Assembly: GCA_016223165.1 (NCBI GenBank)
Contig: JACRPO010000003.1
Span: 372,001-436,000, forward strand
Origin: Burkholderiales bacterium
GTDB taxonomy: Bacteria > Pseudomonadota > Gammaproteobacteria > Burkholderiales > Burkholderiaceae_C
DNA length: 64,000 nt
Direction of reading: 5' to 3'
Part shown: positions 48,580-57,733 of the stretch, piece after piece
How positions within the stretch are numbered: position 1 is the stretch's first letter
Layout of the letters: each line of letters begins with the position of its first letter
Notes under the pieces: model-generated
What the model was told of the DNA's origin: nothing
The model's input: only the letters and a program-made list of their open reading frames with translations
Databases searched by the model: none
Position numbers and translations under genes: made by a program

Positions 48580-48590
48580 GTCGCGGCCCC

Positions 48591-49169
48591 TCAACGCCGC
48601 GTTTGCACGCCGATGGGCATCGGCCGGCACGTGCCGGTGTCGAGGTCGAAGCAGATGCGCTCGCTCAACGTCTCCAGCGCCCGGCCGTACAGGTGCAGGT
48701 GGCGAATCACCTGGTCGCCCTTGATCTGCACCGCGTGGATGTCGTCGGGCATCAGCGCGATGCCGGTGCCAGGGCCGACCACCACGTCGCTGGTCTGTTC
48801 CAGCCTACCGACGCCTGGCATGTGGCCATCGTCGGTGCGGCGGTACAGGTAGTTGTGCTCCTCGCCTTCCACCGCCGCGATGCAGGCCCAGGTGGTGTGG
48901 TTGTGCGGCGTGATCTGCTTGCCGGGCCGCATGACATTCAAGTAGAGCGCGAAGCTCTGGTCGGGCTGTTCGCTGATCAGGTAGCGGGCCTGGCGTTCGC
49001 CATCGGCCGGCGCGGCGAAGTCGGCTTCGGTCCACAGCGCGCGCTGTCTCGCGAGGGCCAGCAACTCGGCCAGCACGTGTTCCAGCATGGTGCGCCCCAG
49101 CGCCTCTTTTTGTGCAATGCTCCTAATGTTTTCGAGGGTGGTGCGAACGGCGTCGGTCCGGAGGGTCAT
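48591..49169 (-). CDS. cysteine dioxygenase-like cupin (putative thiol dioxygenase)
   Basis: A 192-residue cupin and first gene of the minus-strand operon. The metal site is likely His89, His91 ([18 protein letters not shown]) and His159 (VIRHLHLYG), the three-histidine pattern of cysteine and 3-mercaptopropionate dioxygenases. These add O2 to a thiol to give a sulfinate. It differs from both well-studied enzymes around the substrate-binding Arg/Gln, so the thiol cannot be named; mercaptosuccinate- and mercaptopropionate-type enzymes are the obvious comparisons. The ribosome site at ATG 49169 is poor. The divergent LysR gene probably controls it through the palindrome at 49198-49217. Confidence 0.82.
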   Translation of the reverse strand: MTLRTDAVRTTLENIRSIAQKEALGRTMLEHVLAELLALARQRALWTEADFAAPADGERQARYLISEQPDQSFALYLNVMRPGKQITPHNHTTWACIAAVEGEEHNYLYRRTDDGHMPGVGRLEQTSDVVVGPGTGIALMPDDIHAVQIKGDQVIRHLHLYGRALETLSERICFDLDTGTCRPMPIGVQTRR

Positions 49170-49197
49170 GCGGGTCTCGATCGATTTCTATTGGTAA

Positions 49198-49217
49198 TGC
49201 TCCAGCGTACTGGAGCA
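49198..49217. promoter_or_regulatory. candidate LysR operator, perfect palindrome
   Basis: TGCTCCAG-CGTA-CTGGAGCA has eight-base perfect arms and lies 29 bp upstream of the dioxygenase ATG and 63 bp upstream of the LysR ATG. A looser inverted pair, TAATGCT (49195-49201) and AGCATTA (49252-49258), surrounds the same gap. LysR proteins typically bind paired sites in such divergent regions. Confidence 0.6.
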
Positions 49218-49279
49218 AGCCGCCCGGCACAATTTAGGTTTTGGTTGGCAAAGCATTAGAGACCTTGAAGGATCTGGCG

Positions 49280-50152
49280 ATGCGCACCCTGGATCTGGAA
49301 CTGCTGCGAGCGCTCGACGCCATCGCCCGCCATTCCACCTTCGCCGCAGCGGCGGAGCACCTTCACAAGACCCAGTCAGCGGTGACGCAGCAGATGCAGC
49401 GTCTCGAGGCCGAGGTCGGCAGCTCGCTGTTCGAGAAACAAGGCCGCGGCAAGCGCCTCACCGTGCAGGGCGAGCAGTTGCTGGCCTACGCGCGCCGCAT
49501 GCTGGCGCTCAACGACCAGGCGCTGCAGTCGGTGGGCCGGCTCGAGTCATCACCGCGCCTGCGCATCGGCTCACCGCACGACGTGGCCGACACGCTGCTG
49601 CCGAGCCTGTTGTCGCGTTTCGTGCGCGCCTTGCCGGAACTGCAGATGACGATCGAGGTCGGGCGTAGCCCGTTCCTGATGGACGCGCTGCGCGAGGGCC
49701 GGCTGGACCTGACGATCTCCACCCGTTTCGACGACAGCCTGCCGGGCGTGCGGTTGCGTACCTCGCCGACGGTATGGATCTGCGCGCACGACTTCATCTA
49801 CGTGCCCGGCACGCCGGTTCCGTTGGTGCTGGCCGACGAGCCCAGCCTGTTCCGCAAGCTGTCGCTCGACGCGCTGAGCGAAGCCGGCATCCCGTGGCGG
49901 GTGCGCTTTCTCGCACCGACGCTGGCCGCCATCCGCGCCGGCGTGCGCGCGGGCTTGGGCATCACCGGTCGCAGCATCGAACTGGCCGACGGCGGCATGC
50001 GCGTGCTCGGAGCCAACGAAGGCTTGCCGCCGCTGCCCGAAGCGCACTACTACCTCTACGCTCACCCGACCAAGGCGTCCGGTGCGGCGCGTCGCCTGTT
50101 CGAGGACCTGGATGGTGTCAGTCTGCGCTTTGGGCCGCTGCCGGCGGCGTAG
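49280..50152 (+). CDS. LysR-family regulator of the organosulfur operon
   Basis: A 290-residue regulator; AAGGA eight bases upstream supports ATG 49280 over the TTG at 49241. The helix-turn-helix is LELLRALDAIARHSTFAAAAEHLHKTQSAVTQQMQRLE in the first 60 residues, followed by a substrate-binding-like domain (LRIGSPHDVADTLLPSLLSRF, LDLTISTRF, GVRAGLGITGRSIEL). It is divergent from the dioxygenase operon with 110 bp between the starts, the normal arrangement for a LysR protein and its target. Its inducer is probably the pathway substrate or thiol. It ends 12 bp before the P450 stop codon. Confidence 0.9.
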   Translation: MRTLDLELLRALDAIARHSTFAAAAEHLHKTQSAVTQQMQRLEAEVGSSLFEKQGRGKRLTVQGEQLLAYARRMLALNDQALQSVGRLESSPRLRIGSPHDVADTLLPSLLSRFVRALPELQMTIEVGRSPFLMDALREGRLDLTISTRFDDSLPGVRLRTSPTVWICAHDFIYVPGTPVPLVLADEPSLFRKLSLDALSEAGIPWRVRFLAPTLAAIRAGVRAGLGITGRSIELADGGMRVLGANEGLPPLPEAHYYLYAHPTKASGAARRLFEDLDGVSLRFGPLPAA

Positions 50153-50164
50153 CGCGCCCGCGGG

Positions 50165-51499
50165 TCACCCAACCTGCTTCGCCTTGGCCCACCGCACGAC
50201 GAGCCCGCTGCGGTGCTCCGGCGGCACCACCCACTTTATCGACAGGTCCTGCTCGGGCAGGTCCCATGTCGCCGTGCGCAGCGCCAGCACGGCGAAGAGC
50301 TGCATCATCACCGTGGCGAAGTCGAAGCCGGCGCACTTGTGGCCCGTGAGCTCGCCGGCGCCCTGCGGCGCGAAGGCGTCGGGCGCGCGCTTCCTCTCGT
50401 CGCGCTCGGGCGAGAAGCGCTCGGGGTCGAACTTCTCGGGCGCCGTGAAGACCGTGGCGAGGTTGCTCTCGTACACCGCCATCATCACGAGCGTGCCCCG
50501 CGGGATGGTGCAGCCGGCGATGTCGATGTCGGTCTTCGCGCGCCCGAAGCTCATCGGCACGTTCGGGCAGGTGCGCTTCACCTCGTCGACCACCTGCGCC
50601 AGGTACGGCATGGCGCGCAGCCGTGCCGGGCTCACCGGCCCCGAGGGAGCATGGGCCAGCACCTCGGCGCGCAGGCGCTCGCGCACCTGCGGGTGCTCGT
50701 GCAGCACGCGCAAGGTCGCGGCCAGCTCGGCGTAGACGATCATCCCCGCGAGCAGGAAGTGATGCATCTCGCGCGCGGCGGTCTTCGCGTCCAGCGGCGC
50801 CCCCGCCACCTTGGCGGCGGCGAGGATGCGCGAGAGGCCGTCGGGCGGCGGCGAATCGATGTGGCGCTGCACGACCCCTTCGAGCAGCGCGAGGATGCGG
50901 TCGCGCGCCTGCAGGCCCTTGGCGAACGCGGTGCCGGGCAGGTTGATCGGCAGCGCGGTGAAGGCCTTCGCGAGGATGGCGTTTTCGGCCAGCAGCCGCG
51001 TCAGCTCCGGCCCTCCCGGCTTCAGCCCCATGACGGACTCGGCGAGCGACTCGATCGCCAGCGTCTTCAGCTCGGCCGTCACCGGCCCCTCGCCGTTCTC
51101 GAGCCACTTCGCGAGCAGCGCTTCCATGCGGCTCTCCAGGCCCGGCAGGTAGGCCGCGATCGCCTCGGGCGAGAAGGCCGCGAGCAGGCAACGCTTGCGC
51201 TGCGCGTGCACCTCGCCGTCGAGCAGCGGCACGATGTCCGCGTCGCCGCCGAAGAGCGCCAGCAGGTTGCCCGGCAGCGCACCGGCACGCTGGATCTTCG
51301 TCGGGTCGAGCCAGGTCGCGGTGTGCTTGGGCCCGGCGATGAACACCGTCGGGCTGCCCAGGATGTGGGTGCGGAAGACATCGCCGTGGCGCGCGCGGCG
51401 TCGGCCGATGAAGGCGAACACGTTCTTGGCGAAGTCGAGCGTCTCGCCGACGAGCGGCAGCCCTTCGCTGCCGGGGAGGAGCCGGTTCACAGCAGCCAC
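50165..51499 (-). CDS. cytochrome P450 with atypical heme and I-helix motifs
   Basis: A 444-residue P450. The N-terminus ([20 protein letters not shown]) is soluble, without a membrane anchor. The ExxR of the K helix is EVKR and the PERF motif is [10 protein letters not shown]. The heme ligand is Cys389 in [15 protein letters not shown], instead of the usual F-x-x-G-x-R-x-C-x-G. The I helix reads [12 protein letters not shown], lacking the oxygen-activating Thr of AGxxT. Both departures recall peroxide-using or non-monooxygenase P450s such as CYP152, which have a similar QGGG...GHRCPGE loop. The 3' end is duplicated 8.1 kb away. Divergent from fumC. Confidence 0.88.
   Translation of the reverse strand: MAAVNRLLPGSEGLPLVGETLDFAKNVFAFIGRRRARHGDVFRTHILGSPTVFIAGPKHTATWLDPTKIQRAGALPGNLLALFGGDADIVPLLDGEVHAQRKRCLLAAFSPEAIAAYLPGLESRMEALLAKWLENGEGPVTAELKTLAIESLAESVMGLKPGGPELTRLLAENAILAKAFTALPINLPGTAFAKGLQARDRILALLEGVVQRHIDSPPPDGLSRILAAAKVAGAPLDAKTAAREMHHFLLAGMIVYAELAATLRVLHEHPQVRERLRAEVLAHAPSGPVSPARLRAMPYLAQVVDEVKRTCPNVPMSFGRAKTDIDIAGCTIPRGTLVMMAVYESNLATVFTAPEKFDPERFSPERDERKRAPDAFAPQGAGELTGHKCAGFDFATVMMQLFAVLALRTATWDLPEQDLSIKWVVPPEHRSGLVVRWAKAKQVG
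50185..50457. repeat. right copy of P450-derived direct repeat
   Basis: The intact counterpart of 42078-42350, within the 3' part of the P450 gene. See the left copy for the alignment. Confidence 0.92.
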
Positions 51500-51652
51500 G
51501 GTGGCGTCTCCGTTCTTCGCTGCCCCGGAGCTCGAGGCAGCGCGCGAGCATACGCGCGCGCCGCGGCACTCGAAAGGCCGTCACGCGCTGCGGGGCCGGC
51601 GAATTCGGTCATGCTCTCGCAGGACAGACATCCCCGCCGGAGGCGATTCCCC

Positions 51653-53041
51653 ATGTCCCAGACGCGCACCGAACAAGACGGCTTCGGCCCCATCGATGTG
51701 CCGGCCGACGCCTGGTGGGGTGCGCAGACCGAGCGCAGCCGGCGCTTCTTCGCCATCGGAGCGCAGCGCATGCCACTCGACATCGTGCATGCGCTGGCCG
51801 CGGTGAAGCAGGCCGCAGCCGAGGTCAACTCCGAGCTCGGCCTGCTCGAGCCGGCACTGGCCACGGCGATTGCCGAGGCGGCCGCGCGCGTGGCGGCGGG
51901 CGAGTTCGACACGCAGTTTCCGCTCGCGGTGTGGCAGACCGGCTCGGGCACGCAGACGAACATGAACGTCAACGAGGTGATCGCCAACGTCGCCTCGGTG
52001 GCGCTGGGCGGCGGCGTCGGCAGCGAGCGCCGCGTGCACCCGAACGACCATGTCAACCGCGGGCAATCGTCCAACGACGTGTTCCCGACGGCCATGCACC
52101 TGGCCGTGGTGCCGCGCGTACAGGCGTTGCTGGCTACGCTCGTGCGGCTGCGCGGCGCGCTGCTCGTCAAGGCCGAGGTGTTCGCCGACATCGTCAAGGT
52201 GGGCCGCACGCACCTGCAGGACGCCACGCCCGTCACGCTGGGCCAGGAGTTCGAAGGTTATGCGGCACAGCTCGCCTTCGCCGAGGCCGGGCTGCGCCGG
52301 GCCCTGCCCGACCTGTGCGCGCTGGCCATCGGCGGCACCGCGGTGGGCACGGGGCTGAACACCCATCCCGAGTTCGGCGCCCGCGTTGCCGCGCGGCTGG
52401 CGGCGCGGCTGAACCAGCCCTTCGTGGTGGCACCCAACCTGATGGCGGCGATGGCCGGGCACGAGCCGCTGGTGGCGCTGCACGGCGCGCTGCGCACGCT
52501 GGCCGTGGCGCTGAACAAGATCGCCAATGACATCCGGCTGATGGGCAGCGGCCCGCGCGCCGGCCTCGGCGAGCTGCGCCTGCCGGCCAACGAGCCGGGC
52601 AGCTCGATCATGCCGGGCAAGGTCAACCCGACGCAGGTGGAGGCGCTGACGATGGTCTGCGCGCAGGTCATGGGGCACGACGTGGCCGTCGGCATCGCCG
52701 CCGCCAACGGCCACTTCGAGCTCAACGTCTACAAGCCGCTCATCGCCTTCGACGTGCTCGACAGCCTGCAGCTGCTGACCGACGCGATGGCGAGCTTCAG
52801 CGCGCATTGCGTCGAAGGCCTCGAGGTCGACGAGGCGCGCATGCGCTCGCTGATGGAGAACTCGCTGATGCTGGTGACGGCGCTCGTGCCCCACATCGGC
52901 TACGACCGCGCCGCGCGCATCGCCAAGCACGCCCAAGCCAACGGCCTGAGCCTGCGCGAGGCGGCCGTGGCCGTCGGCGGGCTCGGCGCGGAGCAGTTCG
53001 ACGCCTGGGTCGACCCTGCCGGGATGCTGGGGCCCGGCTAG
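51653..53041 (+). CDS. fumC: class II fumarate hydratase
   Basis: A 462-residue protein with the fumarase/aspartase signature [11 protein letters not shown], preceded by [41 protein letters not shown] and [18 protein letters not shown]. It is oxygen-stable, cofactor-free fumarase C, interconverting fumarate and malate in the citric acid cycle. GGAGG lies about ten bases before ATG 51653. It is divergent from the P450 gene and is not obviously part of an operon. Confidence 0.94.
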   Translation: MSQTRTEQDGFGPIDVPADAWWGAQTERSRRFFAIGAQRMPLDIVHALAAVKQAAAEVNSELGLLEPALATAIAEAAARVAAGEFDTQFPLAVWQTGSGTQTNMNVNEVIANVASVALGGGVGSERRVHPNDHVNRGQSSNDVFPTAMHLAVVPRVQALLATLVRLRGALLVKAEVFADIVKVGRTHLQDATPVTLGQEFEGYAAQLAFAEAGLRRALPDLCALAIGGTAVGTGLNTHPEFGARVAARLAARLNQPFVVAPNLMAAMAGHEPLVALHGALRTLAVALNKIANDIRLMGSGPRAGLGELRLPANEPGSSIMPGKVNPTQVEALTMVCAQVMGHDVAVGIAAANGHFELNVYKPLIAFDVLDSLQLLTDAMASFSAHCVEGLEVDEARMRSLMENSLMLVTALVPHIGYDRAARIAKHAQANGLSLREAAVAVGGLGAEQFDAWVDPAGMLGPG

Positions 53042-53169
53042 GAGTTTCCCGTCATCGGCGATGGTGGCGGCACGCGAGTGGCGCCCATGGTGGGACCCTC
53101 CGGATTGACACCGACCGGCGGCGCTGTCACCTTGCCGCACCATCCACAAGGCGTTGCGGGAGACAGGGC

Positions 53170-54210
53170 ATGGCGGGCATGGGCAATCCGATGAGCACGG
53201 CCTTCGCCGGCGTCGATTTCGCGCGCGGCCGCCTGTTCGACACCGCCGACGCCGACGAGGCGCGCGAGGTCTGCGGCCGTGTCTTCAACCCGCACCGCCT
53301 GCGCGTGCTGGGGCACGGCCAGAGGCTGCGCGCGCGCATGGACCACCTGCCGTCGGGCGGTGTCTCGATCAACCGCCTGACCTGGGGCGCGGCGGTCGAA
53401 GTCGACCCGGACCGCCTCGGCCACTACTACCTGCTCAGCGTGCCGGTGGCCGGCAGCGCCTGCTTCCGCCTCGACGGGCGGGCCTTCGACGTCTCGCCGC
53501 GCTGCGCCGCCATCGTCAACTCCGCACAGCGCTTCCACTTCGAGGCTTCGGCCGAGTTCGACCAGATCTGCGTGCGCTTCGAGCGGCCGGCCGTCGAGGC
53601 GGCGTGGCAGGCGCTGGCGGGCGTTGCCGCCACCGCGCCGATTCACTTTGCCGTGCCCGTGCCGGTGCGAAGCCCCGCGTGGCGGGCGCTCGAACCCGTG
53701 CTAGCCTTGCTGGCCCGCTGCACGCACGGCGCGTATGCGCCACAGGCCTTGCCGCACGTGCAGGCGCGCGTCGAGGAGATGCTGCTCACGACGCTGCTGC
53801 TGCACCAGGTGCCGGCATGGGCGGCGAGCGGCACCGCGCACGGCAGCCGATGCGGCAACGTGGCGCGCGCCGCGGCAAGCCCGTCGGCCCACCTGCGCCG
53901 CGCGCAGGCGCACATGCGCGACCGCCTGGAGGAGCCGCTGACGCTGGCCGCGGTGGCACGCGCCGGCGGTGTGGCCGCGCGCACGCTGCAGGCGGCGTTC
54001 CAGGCCCATTGCGGCATGGGCCCGATGCAGTGGCTGCGCGAGCAGCGCCTGCACGCGGTGCGCGAGGCGCTGGCCGGTGCAAGCGATGGCGGCACGCGCG
54101 TCACCGACACGGCGCTGCGCTTCGGCTTCACCCACCTGGGCGAGTTCTCGCGCGCCTACCGGCTGCGCTTCGGCGAGGCGCCGCGCGAGACCCTGGCGCG
54201 GCGCGGCTGA
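53170..54210 (+). CDS. AraC-family transcriptional regulator
   Basis: A 346-residue regulator (ATG 53170 with GGGAGA upstream; ATGs at 53179 and 53191 are alternatives). The N-terminal half is an AraC-binding-like beta domain (VSINRLTWGAAVEVDPDRLGHYYLLSVPV in part; FDQICVRFERPAVEAAW). The C-terminal two helix-turn-helix motifs are PLTLAAVARAGGVAARTLQAAF and VTDTALRFGFTHLGEFSRAYRLRFGEAP. The N-terminal type is that of regulators of aromatic-acid catabolism (AraC-binding-like, as in AntR/BenR/FeaR relatives). No target is apparent nearby. Confidence 0.91.
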   Translation: MAGMGNPMSTAFAGVDFARGRLFDTADADEAREVCGRVFNPHRLRVLGHGQRLRARMDHLPSGGVSINRLTWGAAVEVDPDRLGHYYLLSVPVAGSACFRLDGRAFDVSPRCAAIVNSAQRFHFEASAEFDQICVRFERPAVEAAWQALAGVAATAPIHFAVPVPVRSPAWRALEPVLALLARCTHGAYAPQALPHVQARVEEMLLTTLLLHQVPAWAASGTAHGSRCGNVARAAASPSAHLRRAQAHMRDRLEEPLTLAAVARAGGVAARTLQAAFQAHCGMGPMQWLREQRLHAVREALAGASDGGTRVTDTALRFGFTHLGEFSRAYRLRFGEAPRETLARRG

Positions 54211-54252
54211 TCCCGAAGCCGAAGATCACGCGGGCCGTGCTGCGCCCACGGC

Positions 54253-55002
54253 TCATGAACCGCGCCACAGATTGGCCACCCCGAGCCCCACGAAGACGAT
54301 GGACAGCGCGCGCTGAAACGCCGGCCTGCTGATGCGGGTCCGGACCCGTGTGCCCAGCCCCAGCCCCACGAAGGCCGCGGCAAGTGCCAACGCCGATTGC
54401 GCGGACAGCAGCGGCGCAGGTCCTTCAGACGCCTGCAGCCGCAGGGCCAGTGCAAGCGTCGCCACGGTGAACGACAGCCCGAGCGCCTGCACCATGGCGT
54501 CCCTGTCCAGCCGCACCGCCTGCTGCAGGTAGGGCACCAGCGGCATCACGAACACCGCCGTCGCCGCCGTCACGAACCCGGTTATGGCACCCGCGATCGC
54601 ACCCGCGGTCGCGCCGACCCATCGCGCTGGCACCGGCCGGTCCGCGAGCTCAGGGCGCCACAGCCCCCACAGGCCGTACATCACGAGCACGGCGCCCAGG
54701 AGCCGGTGCGCATCGACGGGCGATGGTGCGTCGCTCACCTCGGGGGCCCACACCGTGACGATGGCCAGCATCAGCCAGGCCGGCCAGTGCGTGGCCAGCA
54801 GCCGCCGCCAGTGCGGCCCTCGGCACTGCGCGACGTTGGTCGCCAGCGACGGCGCGACCAGCAGTGCGGCCGCCTGCGTCGGCGCCATCCAGAGGCCCAG
54901 CAGGCTCACGGCCACCGTGGGCAGCCCCATCCCCGTGATGCCCTTGACGCCGCCGGCCAGCACGAACACGACAGCCACTCCGAACGCTTGCAGTCCATCC
55001 AT
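54253..55002 (-). CDS. TauE/SafE-family membrane exporter
   Basis: A 249-residue protein with about eight hydrophobic helices, starting at ATG 55002 (MDGLQAFGVAVVFVLAGGVKGITGMG). The motif GGVKGITGMGLPTVAVSLLG and the second-half counterpart GAIAGAITGFVTAATAVFVMP are the paired TauE signatures. Members export sulfite, sulfoacetate or other organic anions. In a window with sulfur chemistry the assignment is suggestive only. Divergent from a LysR gene, 82 bp away, which probably regulates it. Confidence 0.88.
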   Translation of the reverse strand: MDGLQAFGVAVVFVLAGGVKGITGMGLPTVAVSLLGLWMAPTQAAALLVAPSLATNVAQCRGPHWRRLLATHWPAWLMLAIVTVWAPEVSDAPSPVDAHRLLGAVLVMYGLWGLWRPELADRPVPARWVGATAGAIAGAITGFVTAATAVFVMPLVPYLQQAVRLDRDAMVQALGLSFTVATLALALRLQASEGPAPLLSAQSALALAAAFVGLGLGTRVRTRISRPAFQRALSIVFVGLGVANLWRGS

Positions 55003-55084
55003 GACGACATGTTCGCGGCGGGCCCGGGCATGCGTCCATCTCGAAGTGCGGCGCATATCCTTCGGCGCCGACGAAGGAACCCTC

Positions 55085-55993
55085 ATGTCCAGCACACGCC
55101 GCGCGCTCGACTACCGCGTCGACCCGTTCGATCTGCAGCTGTTTTCCGCCGTCGTGGAGCACGGCACCATCACCGCCGCGGCGCAGGCGATGAGCCTGTC
55201 GCTGGCGGCGGCCAGCACGCGGCTCAAGACCCTGGAGCACAGGGTCGGCACGAAGCTGCTCCAACGTTCCAAGGCCGGCGCGGAACCGACGGATGCCGGC
55301 CGCGCGCTGGCGCGCCGGGCCCACCGCGTGCTGGTCGAACTGGACTCGCTGCACGTCGAGATGGCCGCCTTCGGTCGTGGCCTGCGCGGAACGGTCCGAC
55401 TGCTGTGCAACACCGCCGCCATGTCGGAAGCGCTGCCGCCTCGACTCGGGCGCTTCCTCGTCGCCCATCCCGACATCGACCTCGAACTGCAGGAACTGCC
55501 CAGCGACGCCGTGCTCGAGGCGCTGCGGCGTGGTGTCGCCGACGTGGGCGTCGTCGCCGACTATGTGGACACCGCGGGGCTGGCCGCGCAGGCGTGGATC
55601 GACGACGAGCTCGTGGCACTGCTGCCGGCAACGCGCCCGCGCCGGAAATCGAATGCCCTTCACTTCGCGCAGCTGCTGGATCGGCCATTCGTGGGCCTCT
55701 CTGCCGAGAGCGGTCTCAGCCGCTTCTTGCTGCAGCAGGCCGCGCGAAGCGGGCGCGTGCCGCACCACCGCGTGCGCGTGAGCAACTTCGACGCGGTGGC
55801 GCGCATCGTCGAGGCGGGTGTCGGCGTCGCGGTGATGCCGCTCAGCGCCGCAAATCGCTGGTGCGATGCGAGAGTGCAGATTGCGCGCCTGAAGGATGCC
55901 TGGGCGAAGCGGCGGCTGCTCATCTGCAGCACCGCTCACGCCGAAACGCTGCCCGGCGCGCGGTCCTTGATCGAGGCTTTGCTGGCGGCGTAG
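55085..55993 (+). CDS. LysR-family regulator
   Basis: A 302-residue regulator with AAGGAA six to seven bases before ATG 55085. The helix-turn-helix is FDLQLFSAVVEHGTITAAAQAMSLSLAAASTRLKTLEHRVG, then an effector domain (GTVRLLCNTAAMSEALPPRL, VADVGVVADYVDTAGL, VEAGVGVAVMPLSAA). Position and divergent orientation suggest it controls the TauE-type exporter. Confidence 0.9.
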   Translation: MSSTRRALDYRVDPFDLQLFSAVVEHGTITAAAQAMSLSLAAASTRLKTLEHRVGTKLLQRSKAGAEPTDAGRALARRAHRVLVELDSLHVEMAAFGRGLRGTVRLLCNTAAMSEALPPRLGRFLVAHPDIDLELQELPSDAVLEALRRGVADVGVVADYVDTAGLAAQAWIDDELVALLPATRPRRKSNALHFAQLLDRPFVGLSAESGLSRFLLQQAARSGRVPHHRVRVSNFDAVARIVEAGVGVAVMPLSAANRWCDARVQIARLKDAWAKRRLLICSTAHAETLPGARSLIEALLAA

Positions 55994-56037
55994 TTCGGTC
56001 GAGGGGGCGAAGGGCGGGCGGGCGCCCGGCCGCCCGG

Positions 56038-56361
56038 TCAGCGGCTGAGGCCCAGCGACATCAGCCCGCAAAGGCAGGCGAGCAGGGCGCCCCCGACCAC
56101 GCCAAGCATCGCCGCCGGCGGCACGGCGAGCACATCTCCCTGCGCCAGGCGCGCGTTTCGTGCCGCCCCAAACGCCATGACGACCGCGCCCAGCAGCAAC
56201 AGCACAACGCCGAGGACCCATTCGTCAGTTCGCTGGGCGATCACGCCCGCGCGCAGCGCCAGCAGCGCATTCGCACACAGGGCCAGCCCGGTGCGGATCC
56301 AGGCCAGCGCGGTCCGCTCCGGCTGCAAGCCCGCGTCGCGCAGCGGCTTGGCGGCCATCAC
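56038..56361 (-). CDS. DUF202 membrane protein
   Basis: A 107-residue three-helix membrane protein. The family motif is RTALAWIRTGLALCANAL. Its ATG overlaps the stop of the preceding DUF202 gene by ATGA, so the two are made together and may form a heteromer. DUF202 proteins (YidH and YidG in E. coli) have no established biochemical role. Confidence 0.87.
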   Translation of the reverse strand: MMAAKPLRDAGLQPERTALAWIRTGLALCANALLALRAGVIAQRTDEWVLGVVLLLLGAVVMAFGAARNARLAQGDVLAVPPAAMLGVVGGALLACLCGLMSLGLSR

Positions 56362-56711
56362 GCGAACACGATCAGAGCGGCAATGGCCACTGCCGCGAGC
56401 AGCATCGTGGCCGCGAGCAGCGGCACGGCACGGGTGCCGGGCAGCGCCTGGCCGTGCCGCATCGCGACCTCGTTGTCGCGCCAGTGCCGGTAGGCGGCGA
56501 CCGACAGCACCGCCGCGAGCACGGCGATCGTCGCCGCAAGTGCGACGAGCACGCTGCGCGGCCCGAGCCGGACTGCGAACTGGTCGAGCAGCACGCCGCC
56601 CGCGAGCAAGGCCATGGCCGTGCGCACCCAGGCCAGGAAGGTGCGCTCGTTGGCGAGCGTGAAGCGGTAGTCGGGCTCCTGGCCCTCACGGCGCCATCTG
56701 GGTGTCCACAT
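56358..56711 (-). CDS. DUF202 membrane protein, YidH-like
   Basis: A 117-residue protein with the fuller DUF202 motif DYRFTLANERTFLAWVRTAMALLAGG and three hydrophobic helices. It is the first gene of the DUF202 pair. In E. coli the paralogous yidH-yidG genes have the same paired order. Confidence 0.88.
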   Translation of the reverse strand: MWTPRWRREGQEPDYRFTLANERTFLAWVRTAMALLAGGVLLDQFAVRLGPRSVLVALAATIAVLAAVLSVAAYRHWRDNEVAMRHGQALPGTRAVPLLAATMLLAAVAIAALIVFA

Positions 56712-56993
56712 CGGGGTTGCTCACGGGGTTGGGTCTGGCTGCGGGCTCGGTGCCACCGGGCCGGCCGATGATCGCCCAGTGGCCGACGCAGGATCCATCG
56801 ACCGGTCGACCTGGGCGCGTGACGAGTGTCCACCTGCCAAGGCAAGTATGCGATTCAGGGCTTACGATGCAGCAGCTTCGCAACCTCCCCCCGACTGATG
56901 ATTCCTGATGGACAGGGGCTGCGCGACTCGCGGTCCGACGGCGTGGCGGGGCCACGAGAGCGCAGCGACATCGATGGTTTCACCGTCTCCACG

Positions 56994-57473
56994 ATGAACA
57001 AGCCCGCAGTGACCATCGTGGTCAAGAGGCGTCGCGCCGCGTCGGAGCGGGCGGGTGAGCGCGACGCCGCCAAAGGCGCTCGAGCGCCGCACGGTGGCAC
57101 CCCGGACGAAGAACGGCGTCCACGGGTCTACCAGGTCGGCAAGTCCGCATCCACGCCCAGCCCGCTGCCGGCAGATGCGCCCGAGCGGGACAAGCGTCCG
57201 GCCGAACCGGACCCGAACGGCACCGTCGAGCCATTGCCCGCCGGGCGGCGGCGTGCCCGGCGCGATCCGACGCGCGCACCCGGCGAAGTGACGCGCATCG
57301 TCTTCGAGGCATCCGTGCCGGTGCCCGCCGCGCGTCGAGCCGAGCCCGACCCACGGCAGCCCGAGTTCATCGAGCGGGTGGAGGGCGGCTACGAGCAGGT
57401 GATGGCCGAACTCGAGCAGCTGCGCGCCCAGCTCGACCTGGCCCTCAGCGCACGGCGGTTCCGGATCGGATGA
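56994..57473 (+). CDS. hypothetical basic, disordered protein
   Basis: A 159-residue protein starting at ATG 56994 (MNKPAVTIVVKRRRAAS). Most of it is rich in Arg, Pro, Glu and Asp and looks disordered, with an apparently ordered C-terminal helix (FIERVEGGYEQVMAELEQLRAQLDLALSARR) that could form a coiled coil. I recognise no family. Four bases separate it from the next small gene, with which it is probably co-transcribed. An open frame upstream to 56826 is not used in my call. Confidence 0.65.
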   Translation: MNKPAVTIVVKRRRAASERAGERDAAKGARAPHGGTPDEERRPRVYQVGKSASTPSPLPADAPERDKRPAEPDPNGTVEPLPAGRRRARRDPTRAPGEVTRIVFEASVPVPAARRAEPDPRQPEFIERVEGGYEQVMAELEQLRAQLDLALSARRFRIG

Positions 57474-57477
57474 GCCC

Positions 57478-57684
57478 ATGGCGTACCGCAAGGACCAGTG
57501 GATCTCCTCTTTCGAGGGCCAGCTCTCCATCCTGCGGCCGCACCTCACCGAGCGCGTCCTCACGACGATGAGCCTTGCCGCCTGGCAGCAGTTCGGCACC
57601 AAGGACGTGGACCCGATCCAGGCCGCGCGGGACTGGTCCAGGTCGTTGGACAAGCCCAAGCCCGCGAGCAGCCCGAAGCCTTGA
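57478..57684 (+). CDS. small hypothetical protein
   Basis: A 68-residue protein (MAYRKDQWISSFEGQLSILRPHLTERVLTTMSLAAWQQFG in pieces) with a compact, probably helical composition. No signal peptide or membrane helix. It follows the preceding hypothetical gene by four bases and its composition is protein-like, which supports both being real. Function unknown. Confidence 0.7.
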   Translation: MAYRKDQWISSFEGQLSILRPHLTERVLTTMSLAAWQQFGTKDVDPIQAARDWSRSLDKPKPASSPKP

Positions 57685-57733
57685 GGCGCGTGGCCCCGTT
57701 GCCCTCGCCTCGAGCGGCGCCGCATCCGAGGTA

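Noticed and set aside
49241..49279. TTG start at 49241 for the LysR gene
   Set aside because: It adds 13 residues of poor quality; ATG 49280 has AAGGA at good spacing and the standard LysR N-terminus.
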